Positions 46,727 to 59,580 are shown, counted from the stretch's first letter. The stretch: 64,000 nt of DNA from Berghia stephanieae (GCA_034508935.3 CM067447.1:38003348-38067347); one strand, 5' to 3'. The notes: generated by a model from the letters alone, not told the origin. Made by a program: numbers and translations.

Positions 46727-47546
46727 ATATGATTTTCTTTCTACTCATACTCATAACGATGCTTACGTTTCAACAGTCGAGAAAAAAGTGAAGACGTGAA
46801 AGACTGAACGGGTGACCGACCCCCTCCTCCCCCCCCCCCCCCCTTTCCTCAACCCTGCTCCTTCTAATAGATTAAGTCGGCCAGGGATAAAGCCCATAAC
46901 AAACAATTCCTTCACTGGAAATTTTAAAAAATAATTTGTACTTGGAAGTACATACCAACAATTTCGCAACAAAAGGTCACGAAGGTGTTAGCTACAGCGT
47001 GCTTCTTTCACGCCTACCTCATTTGCATAAGCATTGAAGGACGGCTGGACACTTTTTGGACGAATAGACACTCCGTAAGAGTAATATAATCAGAGACTGA
47101 CTATTATATTATATTTATATGCTTCGGTATTGTCAAACAGTTTTTTTCCCATGATTTATTAAAATTTCAATTTTGGCTATAATTATTTTATTATTACCTA
47201 TTCTTCATTTTTTCATAACGGAGCAAAGTTCTTTAAATATAGGTCTAATAATAGGTAGAGAATAATGGATTGTCTGATTTCAGGAAATTGCGTGAGAATT
47301 TACAGGCCTGTTTAAGAGCATATAAAGGCTGCCAAGTTGACAAAGTCTAAACAAGGTCATTTTAGGGTTGGATGACGATGTGATCTTTTATGTTTGCAGG
47401 TCTGACAACCAAATGAATAATAGGCTTGATTGTTGTAATGGAGAATACAATATTTTGATATGGTTTGAGAGTATTTCCATCACAACAAAGAGCCTATAAT
47501 AATTGGGCTTAACAGACCTGCATTTAAATACAAGTAGGTAATAAAT
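45906..47546 (+). repeat. Tandem segmental duplication, first copy
   Basis: It starts at AGAGCCTTTTACAAGGACTC inside the SINE head and continues through AG-rich repeats and AAGTCGGCCAGGGATAAAGC to CAAGTAGGTAAT. The same sequence recurs 1,641 bases further on with few substitutions; most differences are in AG, G and C run lengths. No gene. Confidence 0.9.
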
Positions 47547-47847
47547 AGAGCCTTTTACAAGGACTCAACTATGCATCGAGCGAGGTTCGAACTCAGGACC
47601 TTCCGATCTAAAAGCGAGTGTCATATTATATCTCTCGATCCATCTATCTCCTCATTCTCTTTCCGTCTTTCTCTCTCATTTTCTCTACCTTTCCATACAT
47701 ATTTTACACACACACACACTCTCCCCCTCTCTCTAGAATGAGGGGAGGGGGGGGGGGGGGGAGATAACTTATCATAAGATTGAGAGATAGATGTACAAGA
47801 GAGAGAAAGTTTATTTAAAAAAAAACCCCAACAAAAAATAAAGAGAG

Positions 47848-47922
<75 letters not shown>

Positions 47923-48208
47923 CAAGGAGAGAAAGAAAGTGTGAAGGAATAAAAGAGAGGAAGGATAGGGGATAAAGAGAGGAAAATACTCGTACAAAGG
48001 AAGAGACAGAAGGAGGGAGAGAGGGAATAAGAGTAAGAATAAATGGGGGAAAATATGAGAGAAAGAGAGAAAGAAGAATAAGAGACAAGGAGAAAAGAAA
48101 TGTGACACAAGTCAAGAAAGAAAGAGGGAGGGGGGGGGGGGGGGGGAGAGAGAGAATAAAATTGAGAGAAATATTAGAGAGAACGGTTTATAAAAACAAA
48201 AGAGGAAG

Positions 48209-48262
<54 letters not shown>

Positions 48263-48372
48263 GAGGGGGGGGGAGAGTATGTTAGAGAAAGAGAAATACA
48301 GAGGGAAAGAAAGAGACACAGATACACACACACACACACAGAGTGAGAGAGAGAGAGAGAGAGAGACAGAGC

Positions 48373-48405
<33 letters not shown>

Positions 48406-48531
48406 CAGTGAAGAAATGAAAGAGGATGATAGCGAGATAAAGAGAGGAAAATACAAAGGAAGAGACATATGGAGGAAGAGAAAAAATTAGAGATAAAGGG
48501 GGGAAAATATGACATACAGAGAGAGAGGAGA

Positions 48532-48591
<60 letters not shown>

Positions 48592-49424
48592 AGAGAGAAT
48601 AATATGATTTTCTTTCTACTCATACTCATAACGATGCTTACGTTTCAACAGTCGAGAAAAAAGTGAAGACGTGAAAGACTGAACGGGTGACCGACCCCCC
48701 CCCCCCCCTTTCCTCAACCCTGCTCCTTCTAACAGAGCATAATATTATAATAATAATTAAGTCGGCCAGGGATAAAGCCCATAACAAACAATTCCTTCAC
48801 TGGAAATTTTTAAAAATAATTTGTACTTGGAAGTACATATCAACAATTTCGCAACAAAAGGTCACGAAGGTGTTAGCTACAGCGTGCTTCTTTCACGCCT
48901 ACCTCATTTGCATAAGCATTGAAGGACGGCTGGACACTTTTTGGACGAATAGACACTCCGTAAGAGTAATATAATCAGAGACTGACTATTATATTATATT
49001 TATATATGCTTCGGTATTGTCAAACAGTTTTTTTCCCATGATTTATTAAAATTTCAATTTTGGCTATAATTATTTTATTATTATTCTTCATTTTTTCATA
49101 ACGGAGCAAAGTTCTTTAAATATAGGTCTAATAGGTAGAGAATAATGGATTGTTTGATTTCAGGAAATTGCCTGAGAATTTACAGGCCTGTTTAAGAGCA
49201 TATAAAGGCTGCCAAGTTGACAAAGTCTAAACAAGGTCATTTTAGGGTTGGATGACGATGTGATCTTTTATGTTTGCAGGTCTGACAACCAAATGAATAA
49301 TAGGCTTGATTGTTGTAATGGAGAATACAATATTTTGATATGGTTTGAGAGTATTTCCATCACAACAAAGAGCCTATAATAATTGGGGTTAACAGACTTG
49401 CAATTAAATACAAGTAGGTAATTG
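47547..49424 (+). repeat. Tandem segmental duplication, second copy
   Basis: Directly abuts the first copy. It is about 240 bases longer, mainly from an extra AG/CA-rich stretch near 48240-48420 and a longer G run. High identity suggests a recent event. No gene. Confidence 0.9.
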
Positions 49425-51751
49425 AATGAATTCCACGTCTAACTACATGCATCGTTTATATTGACAAAAGGAGATATAATTCCTGGGATTCTAACAATCC
49501 CAAACATACACATCACTCTTAATAAACAATATACCAAACACAGAGATAGATATGATATTTTAATTAAAATATATAGAATTTACATTATTTTCTCTGACCT
49601 TATGATAGCAGTGTGTGAGAAAAATGGGATGAAAATGAAACATGAGAATTGTCGGGATCTGAGAAACAAAATAAAGATAAGGTATAAAACCATAAGGAAC
49701 TAACCAACACAATCTGTCATTATAAAAAAATTATCGCCGCTTTTAGTTTTATTACATTCTAACATGTTTTGATAATTTCATAAAAGACTAAGTATAATTC
49801 ATAGCACAAATATAATACAAATAATATAAAGATGATCTGAAAACATTAGCTATAAAATATGCTTGGATTCATAAATATACAAACTCTCACAATTGTGAAA
49901 TTTAAAAAATAAGTGATAAAAAAGTTATTATAAATATTGTCTTAAGAAAAGAATGATATCTTTGAACCAAAATTTTTTTTTTTTTAAATTAAACAAAAAC
50001 AAAAATAAAACACATAATATAATAGATCTTTGTGATAGGGTAGACATAGCAACTATGCTTACAGGTAATTTTCTTAGCCATTCCCTAGAAATGAAGTAAA
50101 ATAAATCTTACTAAATAATTTGTGACGTCAGATTATAAATCGTTAAATTTCACAAAAAATTAGACTCTTTACTTTAAAAAGAAGTATCATTTATGTATCT
50201 TTGAACATGTCTTTTATTCAAATACGGCGAAATAAAGATTGCTAGGGAAGAAATGAATAAAATATTTCTTACACTCATTTGGGATACGTTCGGAATTCCA
50301 AAAAGCATGAATGTAGTAAGAGTAAGAGTAAGAATCGTTTTATTCCACCCCTCCCATTGGAAAACCCTATCATTTCTTCAATACGCAATTGTTGAATTTG
50401 AATAATGCTTTGAACGCGTTGAATAAAAATGTTATTCAATGATTACAGATCACTTTGGCACATTTTATTGGTGTGAAATAAGATGTAAAAGACAGCTGAT
50501 TGGCAATTAAAAATAATCCTTTGGTGAGCATTAACACGTTTTTATTTTTTGGGTCAAATTGTCATTCAAGCAGATGGAGAAATATACAAATTATGGTGAA
50601 TGGAAGTACTAATACCATACAATTGGTCACCGAAAATCTAATATATCTTACCTGGAAAAGGGGGGGGGGGGGGAATATTCTTTCATTTCTTTGTATTTAT
50701 TAAACTCTATATTGTTATCGTGCAATAACACAAACTCGCAAGCTCGTAGTGTTATTGGGCACGATAAAAATAACTCTTTTAATAAATTCAAAGAAATGAA
50801 GAATCGTATATTCTATCTATCTCCCCACCCCCCCCCCCCCCCCCCCCCTCAAGCTTTGAATAGTGTCCATGAAATAGAAATTTTGATCTCTATGGCTTGC
50901 TGAGGGGAATAAAATTAAACATAACAACTTGCAGCCAGGTGTCCCACTGACTGGTGCAGTGAATTTACCTGATAGGAGTGACAGTCAAAATTATCTTTTA
51001 TCAATAGAATATGGTGATCTATTATATTAACAGTTCATAAAATACAATTACATTGTCAGGTAAAACAAGTTACTTGCATTACTAGGCCTGGATGAGTCTT
51101 CAGAATCGACTCTTGAATCTAGAATCAAACTGGGAATTGAGAGAATCAATTTCGATTCTAGAATCATTTGATCCAACCCACAGTGCTGAAACTATACGTG
51201 TGAATGTGATCAGAGATGATTTATAAACAGATAATAACACTAGTGTTTCCTTCTTTATGGAGTGATGTAAATTTTTGGTTACGTCCCTCGATTTTGCAAA
51301 GTGGGCACGTTATTTTCTACGGGAATGGTTTACCTCACATAGTGTGGTAATGTCAGAATTGATTTTCAGATGGTGTGAAATTGTGCTTTAGATAGATGTT
51401 TCCTTTTCTTTTTCTCTTTTTTATTTAGAGAGTCAATTCGTACTTATTAAACAGAACCCATCAATGTCTCCAAACTTCACCCAAGGTCGACTTACTTACG
51501 GTATATAAGGATATTAATTGCTATACATACTGCCAACGTTTCCAGCTCCCCAATCGAGGACAGTATGGCAAGATTTTCTGTGTAGGCCTTGGTAGTGAAG
51601 TAGGCATGAGGCAGGTGCAAAAGATAAGAAAAATATAATATATAAAGCCAATGTTTATGCAAGCAACATTTTCGCCCTTGACCGGATAACCTACAAGCCT
51701 GATTACTTAAGATTGTGAACATTCCTACATTATATTCGTTCTTTCACTCAT
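49425..51751. other. No gene seen
   Basis: AT-rich sequence with a 13-G run near 50660 and a C run of about 22 near 50827. A stretch at about 51090-51175 repeats GAATC-type words but forms no clear element. Confidence 0.45.
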
Positions 51752-51930
51752 CACAATGCGGCTGGCTATGTGATCTTGCGGTATTGTAATCCCTGTCGGA
51801 TCGGAAGGTCCTGGGTTCGATCATAATTGTCATTGTAAAGGCTCTTTACTCACATTATCTCACCATACTCAGGTGTAAAATGAGTATCTGGCCGTTAACA
51901 GCTTTATCTCTGTCGGCAAAAAATAATAAT
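51752..51930 (+). mobile_element. tRNA-derived SINE
   Basis: An A-box-like TGGCTATGTGA is followed by CGGAAGGTCCTGGGTTCGAT (B-box), then GGCTCTTTACTCACATTATC and ACTCAGGTGTAAAATGAG. It matches the SINE head at 45.9 kb, in the opposite orientation. The end is diverged and no LINE-type tail remains. Confidence 0.7.
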
Positions 51931-52079
51931 GAGTTCAAAGACAGTTAAGTATAATTCACAATTGTGAGAAATCTAGAATTCTTCATCAACACACACCTAA
52001 TGATGAACAATGATGTTTCAAAATTATGTCAAATTGTTAATAATTATATAAAATCAGCCGAATTAGAAACCTCATGGAT

Positions 52080-52700
52080 GAAAAATGTGCGAGACTGCTA
52101 GTCCATGCACTTGTAACTTTAACTAGCAAAATTCATCACTGTAATTCCTAACATTTTGGTCTTCAAAAGTCAGCTTTAATGAAAATTCAAAAACTCCAAA
52201 ACAAAGCTGCAAGAATTATAACTATAACTGGGACAAACATTAGAGAAAATATAACCCCTATTTTGATTGCCAGTAGAGAGGGGGGTTGAGCCTGTATAAT
52301 TTTAAAATCTACTCATAGCTTAGCACCACAATACCTAATGTCATTGATATCGGAGTACAGTCAACCTCAGGTGCCTCTCACGACATACTACTTTAGAAAT
52401 CTAAAGAAAAAAAAAATTCTCGGAACAAGTAGCAACACCATCAATCTGGAATTCTCTCTCAGTCTTTACCGGAAGTGCTTATACAGTTGAGTGCTTCAAG
52501 TATAGACTGAAGATTTAAAATTAAATTTCCTCGTTGTATTTATTTATGCTAAAACCACATTCTTCATATTCCATTCGTAACAACATAAGTTCATAGATCA
52601 TCTCTACAATTGTAACATTTAATTTTCTTGAAATTCTCATGTCAACTATGTCTTGTAAAGCGCCAATTGCCAATGAACAAATTCCATAGAGATTGGGCTC
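52080..52700 (+). mobile_element. Decayed LINE fragment (CR1/L2-like), end of ORF2 plus tail
   Basis: Interrupted frames read LMKIQKLQNKAARIITITG, HSLAPQYLMSLISEYS and LEFSLSLY, corresponding to LQNVQNRAARLV, PPYLNDLV and RLWNSL in the LINE at 8.2 kb. The end carries TTGTAAAGCGCCAATTGCC ... GGGCTCTATAAATTATATA. Several stops and frame changes mark it as much older than the 8.2-kb copy. Confidence 0.7.
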
Positions 52701-52751
52701 TATAAATTATATATATAACTATAAATGGATTCACTCACTTATATATGGCCG

Positions 52752-52956
52752 AAACACATGTTTCTGTGGCTTCTATCCACGTCTTCAGTCGGCATACTAT
52801 GTCCGTAAAATGACCAACACCAATCACCGCCAAACCAACATCACAACGGAAGTAAAGATACAAGAATAACAACAATGACCCCAAGATGGAATAATCAGTT
52901 TACGGACATAGTATACCGACTGAAGACATGGATAGAAGCCACAGAAACATGTGTTT
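52752..52956. mobile_element. Foldback element with 58-bp arms
   Basis: Positions 52752-52809 and 52899-52956 are inverted repeats with two mismatches in 58 bases, starting AAACACATGTTTCTGTGGC. The 89-base loop includes ACAACGGAAGTAAAGAT, echoed at about 53890 (CACAACGGAAGTAAGGAC). It could be a MITE or a hairpin-forming transcript. No target duplication is obvious. Confidence 0.75.
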
Positions 52957-54191
52957 AGAACTATTTTCATTCGATATTGCCAGAATCATTTTCTTGATTA
53001 GCTTGATTACGATTATATGCACATTTTAATCGATGTGCTTGTCGTCGCTGCCATGCTTTATTCGGCATGATTTTAGTTTATCAGTCAGTAGATATCAATA
53101 TCAATAAGTCGCAAGTCTTTACCACGCTTTACTTGGGAGTGCTTTGCACTACCTTCAATACTTCACAAATTAAAATGGCGGCCGAGAATCAAAACAATGG
53201 TCAAATTAGGAAATTTTAAACTTTCACAAATCTATCAAGGTTTGTTCTAAGTTTTTAAAACGCTTTTATATGATGACAAATTGAATAAATAAACGCCTGA
53301 CAAAAGATCAACGGTGAAAATACAAATTGAATGAATACTGGGGATGTTGGAGCTTTCGGAATGTCTCCCCTTTACTTAACTTATGTGAGGTCAAATGAAA
53401 ATCTGAAGCTGACGCGAAAAATATCAAGTCCCCGAATCTGTCTACTTTTCGTTTGTTCGGGCTAGAAGCTAGACAGAACCAATTGACAGTTTGCCGAAAC
53501 GTTTAGCTAAATATTTCCCAGGGCAATAATTATCACATCGATGGCATAAAAACGACAGTAATATCAGCAGTAATATTAGCTGATGCTGCTAATCGGTGAA
53601 AACTTGTTTAAAATTTCAGTAAATCCAAATACCGTCATGTGATCAAGTGAATTATATCACTATGAATGCCACGATTTGCTGAAAAATGCCAATCTGACAG
53701 TTCCTAGCAAACACACCCCCCCTTCCCCCCCCCCCCCCCCCCCTTGCTCAGGAATTTCTCTACTTGATTGACAACCCCCTCCCCTTTTTTTTTTCTTCCA
53801 CGCAACCACATTCCAAACACAACACACACACACGCACACACATAAACATAGACGCAATGAGAACACACTACTACATAACAACACTGATCACCGCTAAATC
53901 AACACAACGGAAGTAAGGACTCTACTGGACAGATAGAGTTGAGGGTGTGGCCATGAGAGTGTTAGTGTTTTCGGTAAATTTTTTATGATATCTGTTTGAC
54001 TTAACGAACTTTCAAACTGACTTTAAATTATAAAAGGAAATCAAATTATCTGTTTATCTATCTGTAAAAAATACATTTCTATTTTTCAAATCTTTCAGTA
54101 GAGTTGTGCGCCGTATCAATTTTTTTATTGACTCAAATAAGCACAATGTTCTCCACAAGGCTATATTTTTTAAAGAAAGGATATACATATA
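52957..54191. other. No gene seen
   Basis: AT-rich sequence with a C run near 53726-53743 and a short CA repeat near 53820. No recognisable exon. Confidence 0.45.
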
Positions 54192-55192
54192 CAGTAAAAT
54201 TACTTTAAACCGAAAAATACCTTAAACCGCAAAGAATTTAATAAATTGTACTAGTTTCTTCATTATCTTTGTACTAATTCTTACGATGAACCGAAATACT
54301 TCTAAGAAGGACTTTCTTTAAACCGAAACAATTTGAGAGCACCTTCCATTTTTCTCTCTCTCTATTTTTCTTCAAAAATTCGGGAAGGTGGCCCCACATA
54401 ATAATGCCCGGCGATATTACAACAAAGAGCGTAAGTATAAGATGAGGGTGAGGGGTGGGGTGGGGGGGTAGGCAAACACTTCAATCACTGCACTTGGGTT
54501 TGGCCAGCACCACTATTGAAGACTGGAAAAGGAAGACAACGGGTGACTGGCAGGTGAAAAATGAGGAAAGAGGGGGAGTTGGGGTGTAGAATCACGCAAG
54601 CGAGATGTTCTCGCTCGTGTGTTGATGCTTTGGAACTGACAATAAGGAGGGGGGTGGTAGACAACTTACCATTCACATGCCATTTCATTTCCACTTTGAT
54701 TGAATGTGTGTGTGAGAAGGGGGAGGAGGAGGGGGGGGGGGGGGGGGTTCTATGTAATTAGGCATTTGCACCTAATGGCTTTTCAACAAAAGAGGGGTGT
54801 GTAGTAGACAGCTTAGCATTCTCACGCCTTTTCATTTCCATTTCACTTCACCTCTGAGTAGCTGTGCATCATTCATTATCAGTTATCGCACAAGAACTTT
54901 CGATCTTATTTTAGCTTTGCATTTTACTAAAAGAAAGCACTGTGCTTAAACGTTGGAGTTTAAAATCAAAATACTATGTGAAGTCGATGAAAAAAAGGGG
55001 TTACGAAGACGGCATTTATTCAACAACTACATTTAAGGGGAAACCCATGATACGATTAAATGAGCAAATTTCTTAAAAAGTTACTACCCTTGAAAAACAT
55101 CGAAAAACGGGAACTTGCTTTAAATCAAAATGTCTTTAAACCGAAATAGTTTAGAAGGTCCCCAAAATTTCGGTTTTAAAGTAATTCTACTG
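54192..55192. mobile_element. Non-autonomous pogo/Tigger-like element (about 1.0 kb)
   Basis: The ends CAGTAAAATTACTTTAAACC (54192) and the complement of CAGTAGAATTACTTTAAAAC (ending 55192) are inverted repeats flanked by TA. Internal echoes of CTTTAAACCGAAA lie near 54230, 54310 and 55130. The ends resemble known Tigger-type CAGT...TTTAAACCG termini. The body has no transposase but contains a diverged internal repeat (TAGACAACTTACCATTC / TAGACAGCTTAGCATTC) and a G run near 54731-54748. Confidence 0.75.
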
Positions 55193-55312
55193 TATATACA
55201 GTGCAACACAGAAATCTCGAACAAAGTGTGACCTGACCTATTTGATCGCGATTTCAGTGATTTCCAGATTTATGTGATTCTTATTTACAAAAAATATGAG
55301 AAGAATGTGAAT

Positions 55313-55343
<31 letters not shown>

Positions 55344-56433
55344 AGGTTTGGCTTCATTATGATGAGGTGTAGCATTTCATTCAATAACAGATGGAATAAT
55401 GTTCCCCTTTACGTGTGCTATAATAAGAAGACAAAGCCCGTACATCCCATTGTTGATTACACACATAGCACGAATCCAGTAGGTACCTAATCAATAGAAC
55501 TCCCCACTTATCTCTCTCACTCCTCTCTTCTCATCCCATCTTCCCCACCCCTAATCACCTCTCTTTGATTTTAATACAAAACAGTAACAGCCTTAGGTCA
55601 TCATAGGCTCGCTAAATTCCCAGTGGTAATGGTACACATCTGAATCTGAATGTTACTTGAAGTCGACTCAATTCTGAATATTTGTATTCGAGGGCAGAGA
55701 GAGTTGTTGAGTGCGACAGCCATTGTTGGTATTTAGGCTGAAGAATTTTGATAATCCTCATTATGTTTCTAAATCTGTTGTGTTCACACATGAATTGGGA
55801 AGAGCGTTCCAGTCTTTGATAATGCAGGGTGCAAATGAATATTTGAAGATGTTTGAGTTTGTAGATTTGTGTTTTAGTGTTTTTGAGTGGGTTTTTCTTT
55901 GAGTCCGTGTATTTCGTTATAAGTCTAGTTGTTCTGGTAAGATGGCCGTCATTTTATTTGTAATTTTGAACATGAGAGATAAAATGAGCCATCATGTGCA
56001 GAAGACACTGATCAACTCACCTTCCCCCCCCCCCCCCCCCCCCCCCCCCCCATACACACAATCACAAGCTTAACACATTAGCAAATACAGTTAAGGCCAG
56101 ATAGAGAGCAATGGCAGCTTTAGTTTCTGTTCAAACATAAGGCAAAAGAATGTTAATGTTATCAACAAATATGAGAGTTGAGGTCCATTTTGTTTCTGAT
56201 TTCTGTGTTAGCCTCCGATATTGTCCAGAATTTTCTTTTATCCAGTACTACAAAAATAGAGGGATTAAAAAGGGGAATTGAGACATGTTCCAGATATCTG
56301 TGTTTCCAAGATTTCTGTGATGCATGGTGTTTATTTAATGCCAGACAACTGCCAGCACTTATATATGACAACAACAAGAAATGAAGTGAGCGGGAAAGTG
56401 CCAGAAGACAACAATAGAGAATAAAAATTTTGC
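55193..56433. other. No gene seen; 30-G and 28-C runs
   Basis: G run at 55313-55342 and C run at 56024-56051. A CAGTGCAACACAGAAATCTC string just after the previous element looks like another transposon end, without a partner. Short open frames lack features. Confidence 0.55.
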
Positions 56434-56530
56434 GGCGACGATGGGGGTTCGAACCCACAACATTACTGGTACGACAACTCCATCTGGCCAGGGAGAGTGT
56501 GACTCTACCATATGAGCTATCCACAATCCC
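56434..56530 (-). tRNA. tRNA-like sequence (pseudo-tRNA or SINE head)
   Basis: On the minus strand: GGGATTGTGG, TAGCTCATATGGTAGAGTCA (A-box), then GTTGTGGGTTCGAACCCCC (B-box) ending ATCGTCGCC. The 97-base length is too long for an ordinary tRNA unless there is a long variable arm, and the two ends do not pair as an acceptor stem. So it is more likely a SINE head or tRNA pseudogene than a working tRNA. I cannot assign an anticodon. Confidence 0.45.
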
Positions 56531-57095
56531 AAAAAAGATAGTCTCTAACCCTTGTCTTTTTTTATGAGAGCCTTCTCTTCCTAACTTCTTGAGGTCACGG
56601 GTTCAACACACACAAACCCGTCGCGAAGTTAGTTGGCCAGCATTTAAGCATAGCCAATATTCTCAATACAAACATAGAAATGATTGAGACATTGAGTATA
56701 CTCCGGTATTTGGGGTGAATTTTTAATTAACCTAAAATATACTTGCTATCTTGATAACTGTGACTGTGAGATCTATGTTTTAAAAGATATTTGATAGAAA
56801 CGCAGTCACACAATAGAGGGCTAAATGATATTATGGATAAAATGGACTCATCAAACTTTTTGGGAATAAAATTCAGGACAGACATAAGAAATCAATTTAA
56901 AAATGAAATGTGAAAATAACCGTTAAATAAAAGTGAAAGCCAGCAAACCGTAATATTTTTCACAGCAATACAAATAGTTGAAAGTGACCTTGAAAAGCTG
57001 AAACAATCTGAAGTCTTGTAAATGTTCTCATATATCATCAGTCAACAAAGCATTTTGCATAAATTTTTTCCATAAAGTTCTTGAAGCCTTCATTT
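56531..57095. other. No gene seen
   Basis: AT-rich sequence between the tRNA-like element and the ARL6 copy. It would be the 3' flank of that copy; no clear poly(A) relic was found. Confidence 0.45.
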
Positions 57096-57667
57096 TCATT
57101 TTTTCTTCCTCTCAAGTACTTCTTTGAGTTGATCAGATAACCAGTCGACTCCTTCATGCAAACCATCTCCAGTAAGTGCGTTACTTGCGCAGATATGCCA
57201 TGGTTTATCTCTTAAATTGTTAAGCCCAAAAGATTTGAACATTTCACGCTAGAAATGGCATCTCGTGAATCCATTTTGTTAGCAAAAAAGAGAACAGGAA
57301 TTACTCTATTCCTTAAATCCGGATGTTGTAGAAGAAGGTCTAATTCATCCTTAGCCACAACCATTCGCAACTTATCACTACTGTCAACAACAAAAATGAT
57401 ACCATCACATTCTCTGTAGTATGTTTCCCAGAGGTTGCGATACCTGCCTTGCCCAGACATGTCAAAGGCCGTGAATTGGAGACTTTTTGATTTAAATTTT
57501 TCAACCGTGAACCCAACAGTTGGAACAATGTCATGAGATTGCAGTTCTGCTGATTTGAAGTGATTTATTATCGTTGTTTTACCACTATTATCTAATCCAA
57601 CAACCATGACATGGACCTCCTTACTTTTAACTCCAAGCCATTGCGCCAAGACAGTGAAAAGTCCCAT
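57096..57667 (-). pseudogene. Intronless ARL6 (BBS3) copy with one frame change
   Basis: ARL6 is a small Arf-like GTPase that recruits the BBSome coat to membranes at the base of cilia. Read on the minus strand from the ATG at 57667: [21 protein letters not shown]-loop [28 protein letters not shown], the ARL6-type [35 protein letters not shown] and [16 protein letters not shown]. The C-terminal part is in another frame: [41 protein letters not shown] and TGA at 57096-57098. Restoring register across the single break near 57220 corresponds to 190 residues, close to the human 186. Animal ARL6 genes normally have several introns; none is present here, so this looks like a retrocopy. All GTPase motifs are intact, so it is young, or the one break is an assembly error. 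Confidence 0.88.
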
Positions 57668-58309
57668 TTTTGAGAAGTCAAAAAGTAAAAATGCTGAAAT
57701 GTAGAATAACAGATATCCAAAATGTCTTTGTCCTTTCAAGATTTACCATTCGATTTCCACTTCTATTCAAAGCAAGGGAAACGGTCCACATGTCAACAGC
57801 ACAGCGGCACAGCTAATGGAATGAGGTGAATTGGAACTCCAATTGTGTGTAAAAGTCTGCTAAAACAAGGAATGATTTCCATTGCTGATTGCATTTGAAT
57901 TCAAAATAAGACCCATTGGCCAACATCGGAGAGATGTTATGATATACATGCTTTATCTTCAAAAATTCGACTTTGACATTTGAAAGTAGCTTTTATTGTT
58001 ATCAAGAATATTTCCACTCATGGCGTCGTAAGCAACCATCGTTTCCCGGAGAAGAAAAATATTTCCCATGAACATCTTGTGTTTTGTTGGATAGGTACAA
58101 AGTATGTAGTTAGCGACAATACAATCAATTATAAATTTAATGTCTATTTTTTTCAGTGAATGTACAAATCAAATTTTAAATGATATAAACAGAAATAAAA
58201 TGTAAATGCCTTTAAAAGATTTTACTATGAAAATACCAGTATGATGTGATCAATTCCAACCCAGGTTTATCCCAGCTTCACAAAAGACATGGAACTGTGT
58301 TTTTTAGGA
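57668..58309. other. No gene seen
   Basis: 5' flank of the ARL6 copy. AT-rich, with no recognised promoter or repeat. Confidence 0.45.
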
Positions 58310-58836
58310 GGTGTGTTTTCAGTCCACCAGTGGACTGAATACACAGCTGTGTTTTCAGTCCACCGGAAGAGATTTTACGGCACCGGGCTGTTTGACCTAG
58401 CGCGAGAAAGCGAGGTGGCCGGCTGTTTAGCACAGCGTAACTGTAACCCAGGTGGGGTTAGTTAGGGATTGAGCTCTTTTCTAGGCATATTTTCTTTCTT
58501 CTTCCTTAAAATTATTTTTTAAAATTTGTACTTCCTTAACAAAAAAATTCTTAATTTTCAACTTCAACACGTTGACACCATTCCTGGTGACTCGAGAAGT
58601 TTGATTGACTTTTAACATTTTTTATTTATTTACTTTTCTCACTTTTAAGTTTATTATTCTAATTTAGGACACAGTGAGACGTCAAAATTTATTGCCTTGT
58701 GCATTTCTTGTACGTGGCAATATGAGTCCGGAGAAAAACGAAACAAAACAACAACAACAACAACAACAAAAGGAAAGAGAAGAAAATTTTATAGTCATAG
58801 GGTCTTGAATATGTTTGAGGGAGCGGAGCATCAGAA

Positions 58837-58922
<86 letters not shown>
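58310..58922 (+). repeat. Direct repeat A with palindromic head and AG tail
   Basis: It begins with GTGTTTTCAGTCCACCAGTG and a 40-base palindrome centred on CAGCTG (58327-58366). It continues with GCGAGGTGGCCGGCTG, CAACTTCAACACGTTGACACC, GGACACAGTGAGACGTC and AATTTATTGCCTTGTGC, and ends in AG repeats. The same modules recur in order at 62430-63183. No coding capacity. Confidence 0.8.
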
Positions 58923-58926
<4 letters not shown>

Positions 58927-59214
58927 AGGACTGCTTTGTAGCTACTTGCACCCGCACGATTAAAAAAAAAATTGGCTCCTATTTTTATTTACAAGTTAAG
59001 GTTACGGCTTGGGACACTTTGGTTTATGCAATATCGGCGTGACCCGCAGGGAAAATGAGATCAACATTCTTTCAAGAACTTTGTTTTTGAAGGTTTGATG
59101 GCACTTATGATAGTTATAAAACATTGAGGTCATTTTAGGGATATAGAAAGGAAGTTATATTAGCACACGAGAAAAAATTGATAAGGCAAACGGAAATGGT
59201 TCAAAAAGGGAACA
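58923..59214. other. No gene seen
   Basis: Short AT-rich spacer. Confidence 0.45.
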
Positions 59215-59580
59215 GATGTAGATTCCAATAACGGACCATCCGTGTACTTAGTTTGAGATCACCCAAAAGTCTCACCAGACACAAGCACATGATACAACTG
59301 AAACAGATAGACTCGATTACAAATCATTATACACACACAACAAAAAATACAACTCTACATAAATTACAAAACAAAGAGGTGACTTACAAGGAGAAAAAAA
59401 CCCCCATAATCTCCAAAAACAAACTACACAAATAACTGCTTTCCTCTCAGCCAAGGTCTCTGATCAGGGCCAGAACAAAACCAAGTAATTTTATTCCAAG
59501 ACAGGAGCAAAAACGTATAGGGGGGGGGGGGGGGAATGGCAAGTAATCTCCCTGTTCATGATTTGGGGGGGGGGGGGGGG
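59215..59580 (-). repeat. Hairpin-tail dispersed repeat, partial reverse copy
   Basis: On the minus strand it contains CTTGGAATAAAATTACTTGG, CCTTGTAAGTCACCTC and GTGATCTCAAACTAAGTACAC. The hairpin end is missing. G runs at 59521-59534 and 59565-59580 (C on the repeat strand) lie at the repeat's 5' side. Confidence 0.75.

Noticed and set aside
55197-55225. CAGTGCAACACAGAAATCTC as the start of a second pogo-like element
   Set aside because: It resembles such ends and follows a TA, but I found no partner end.
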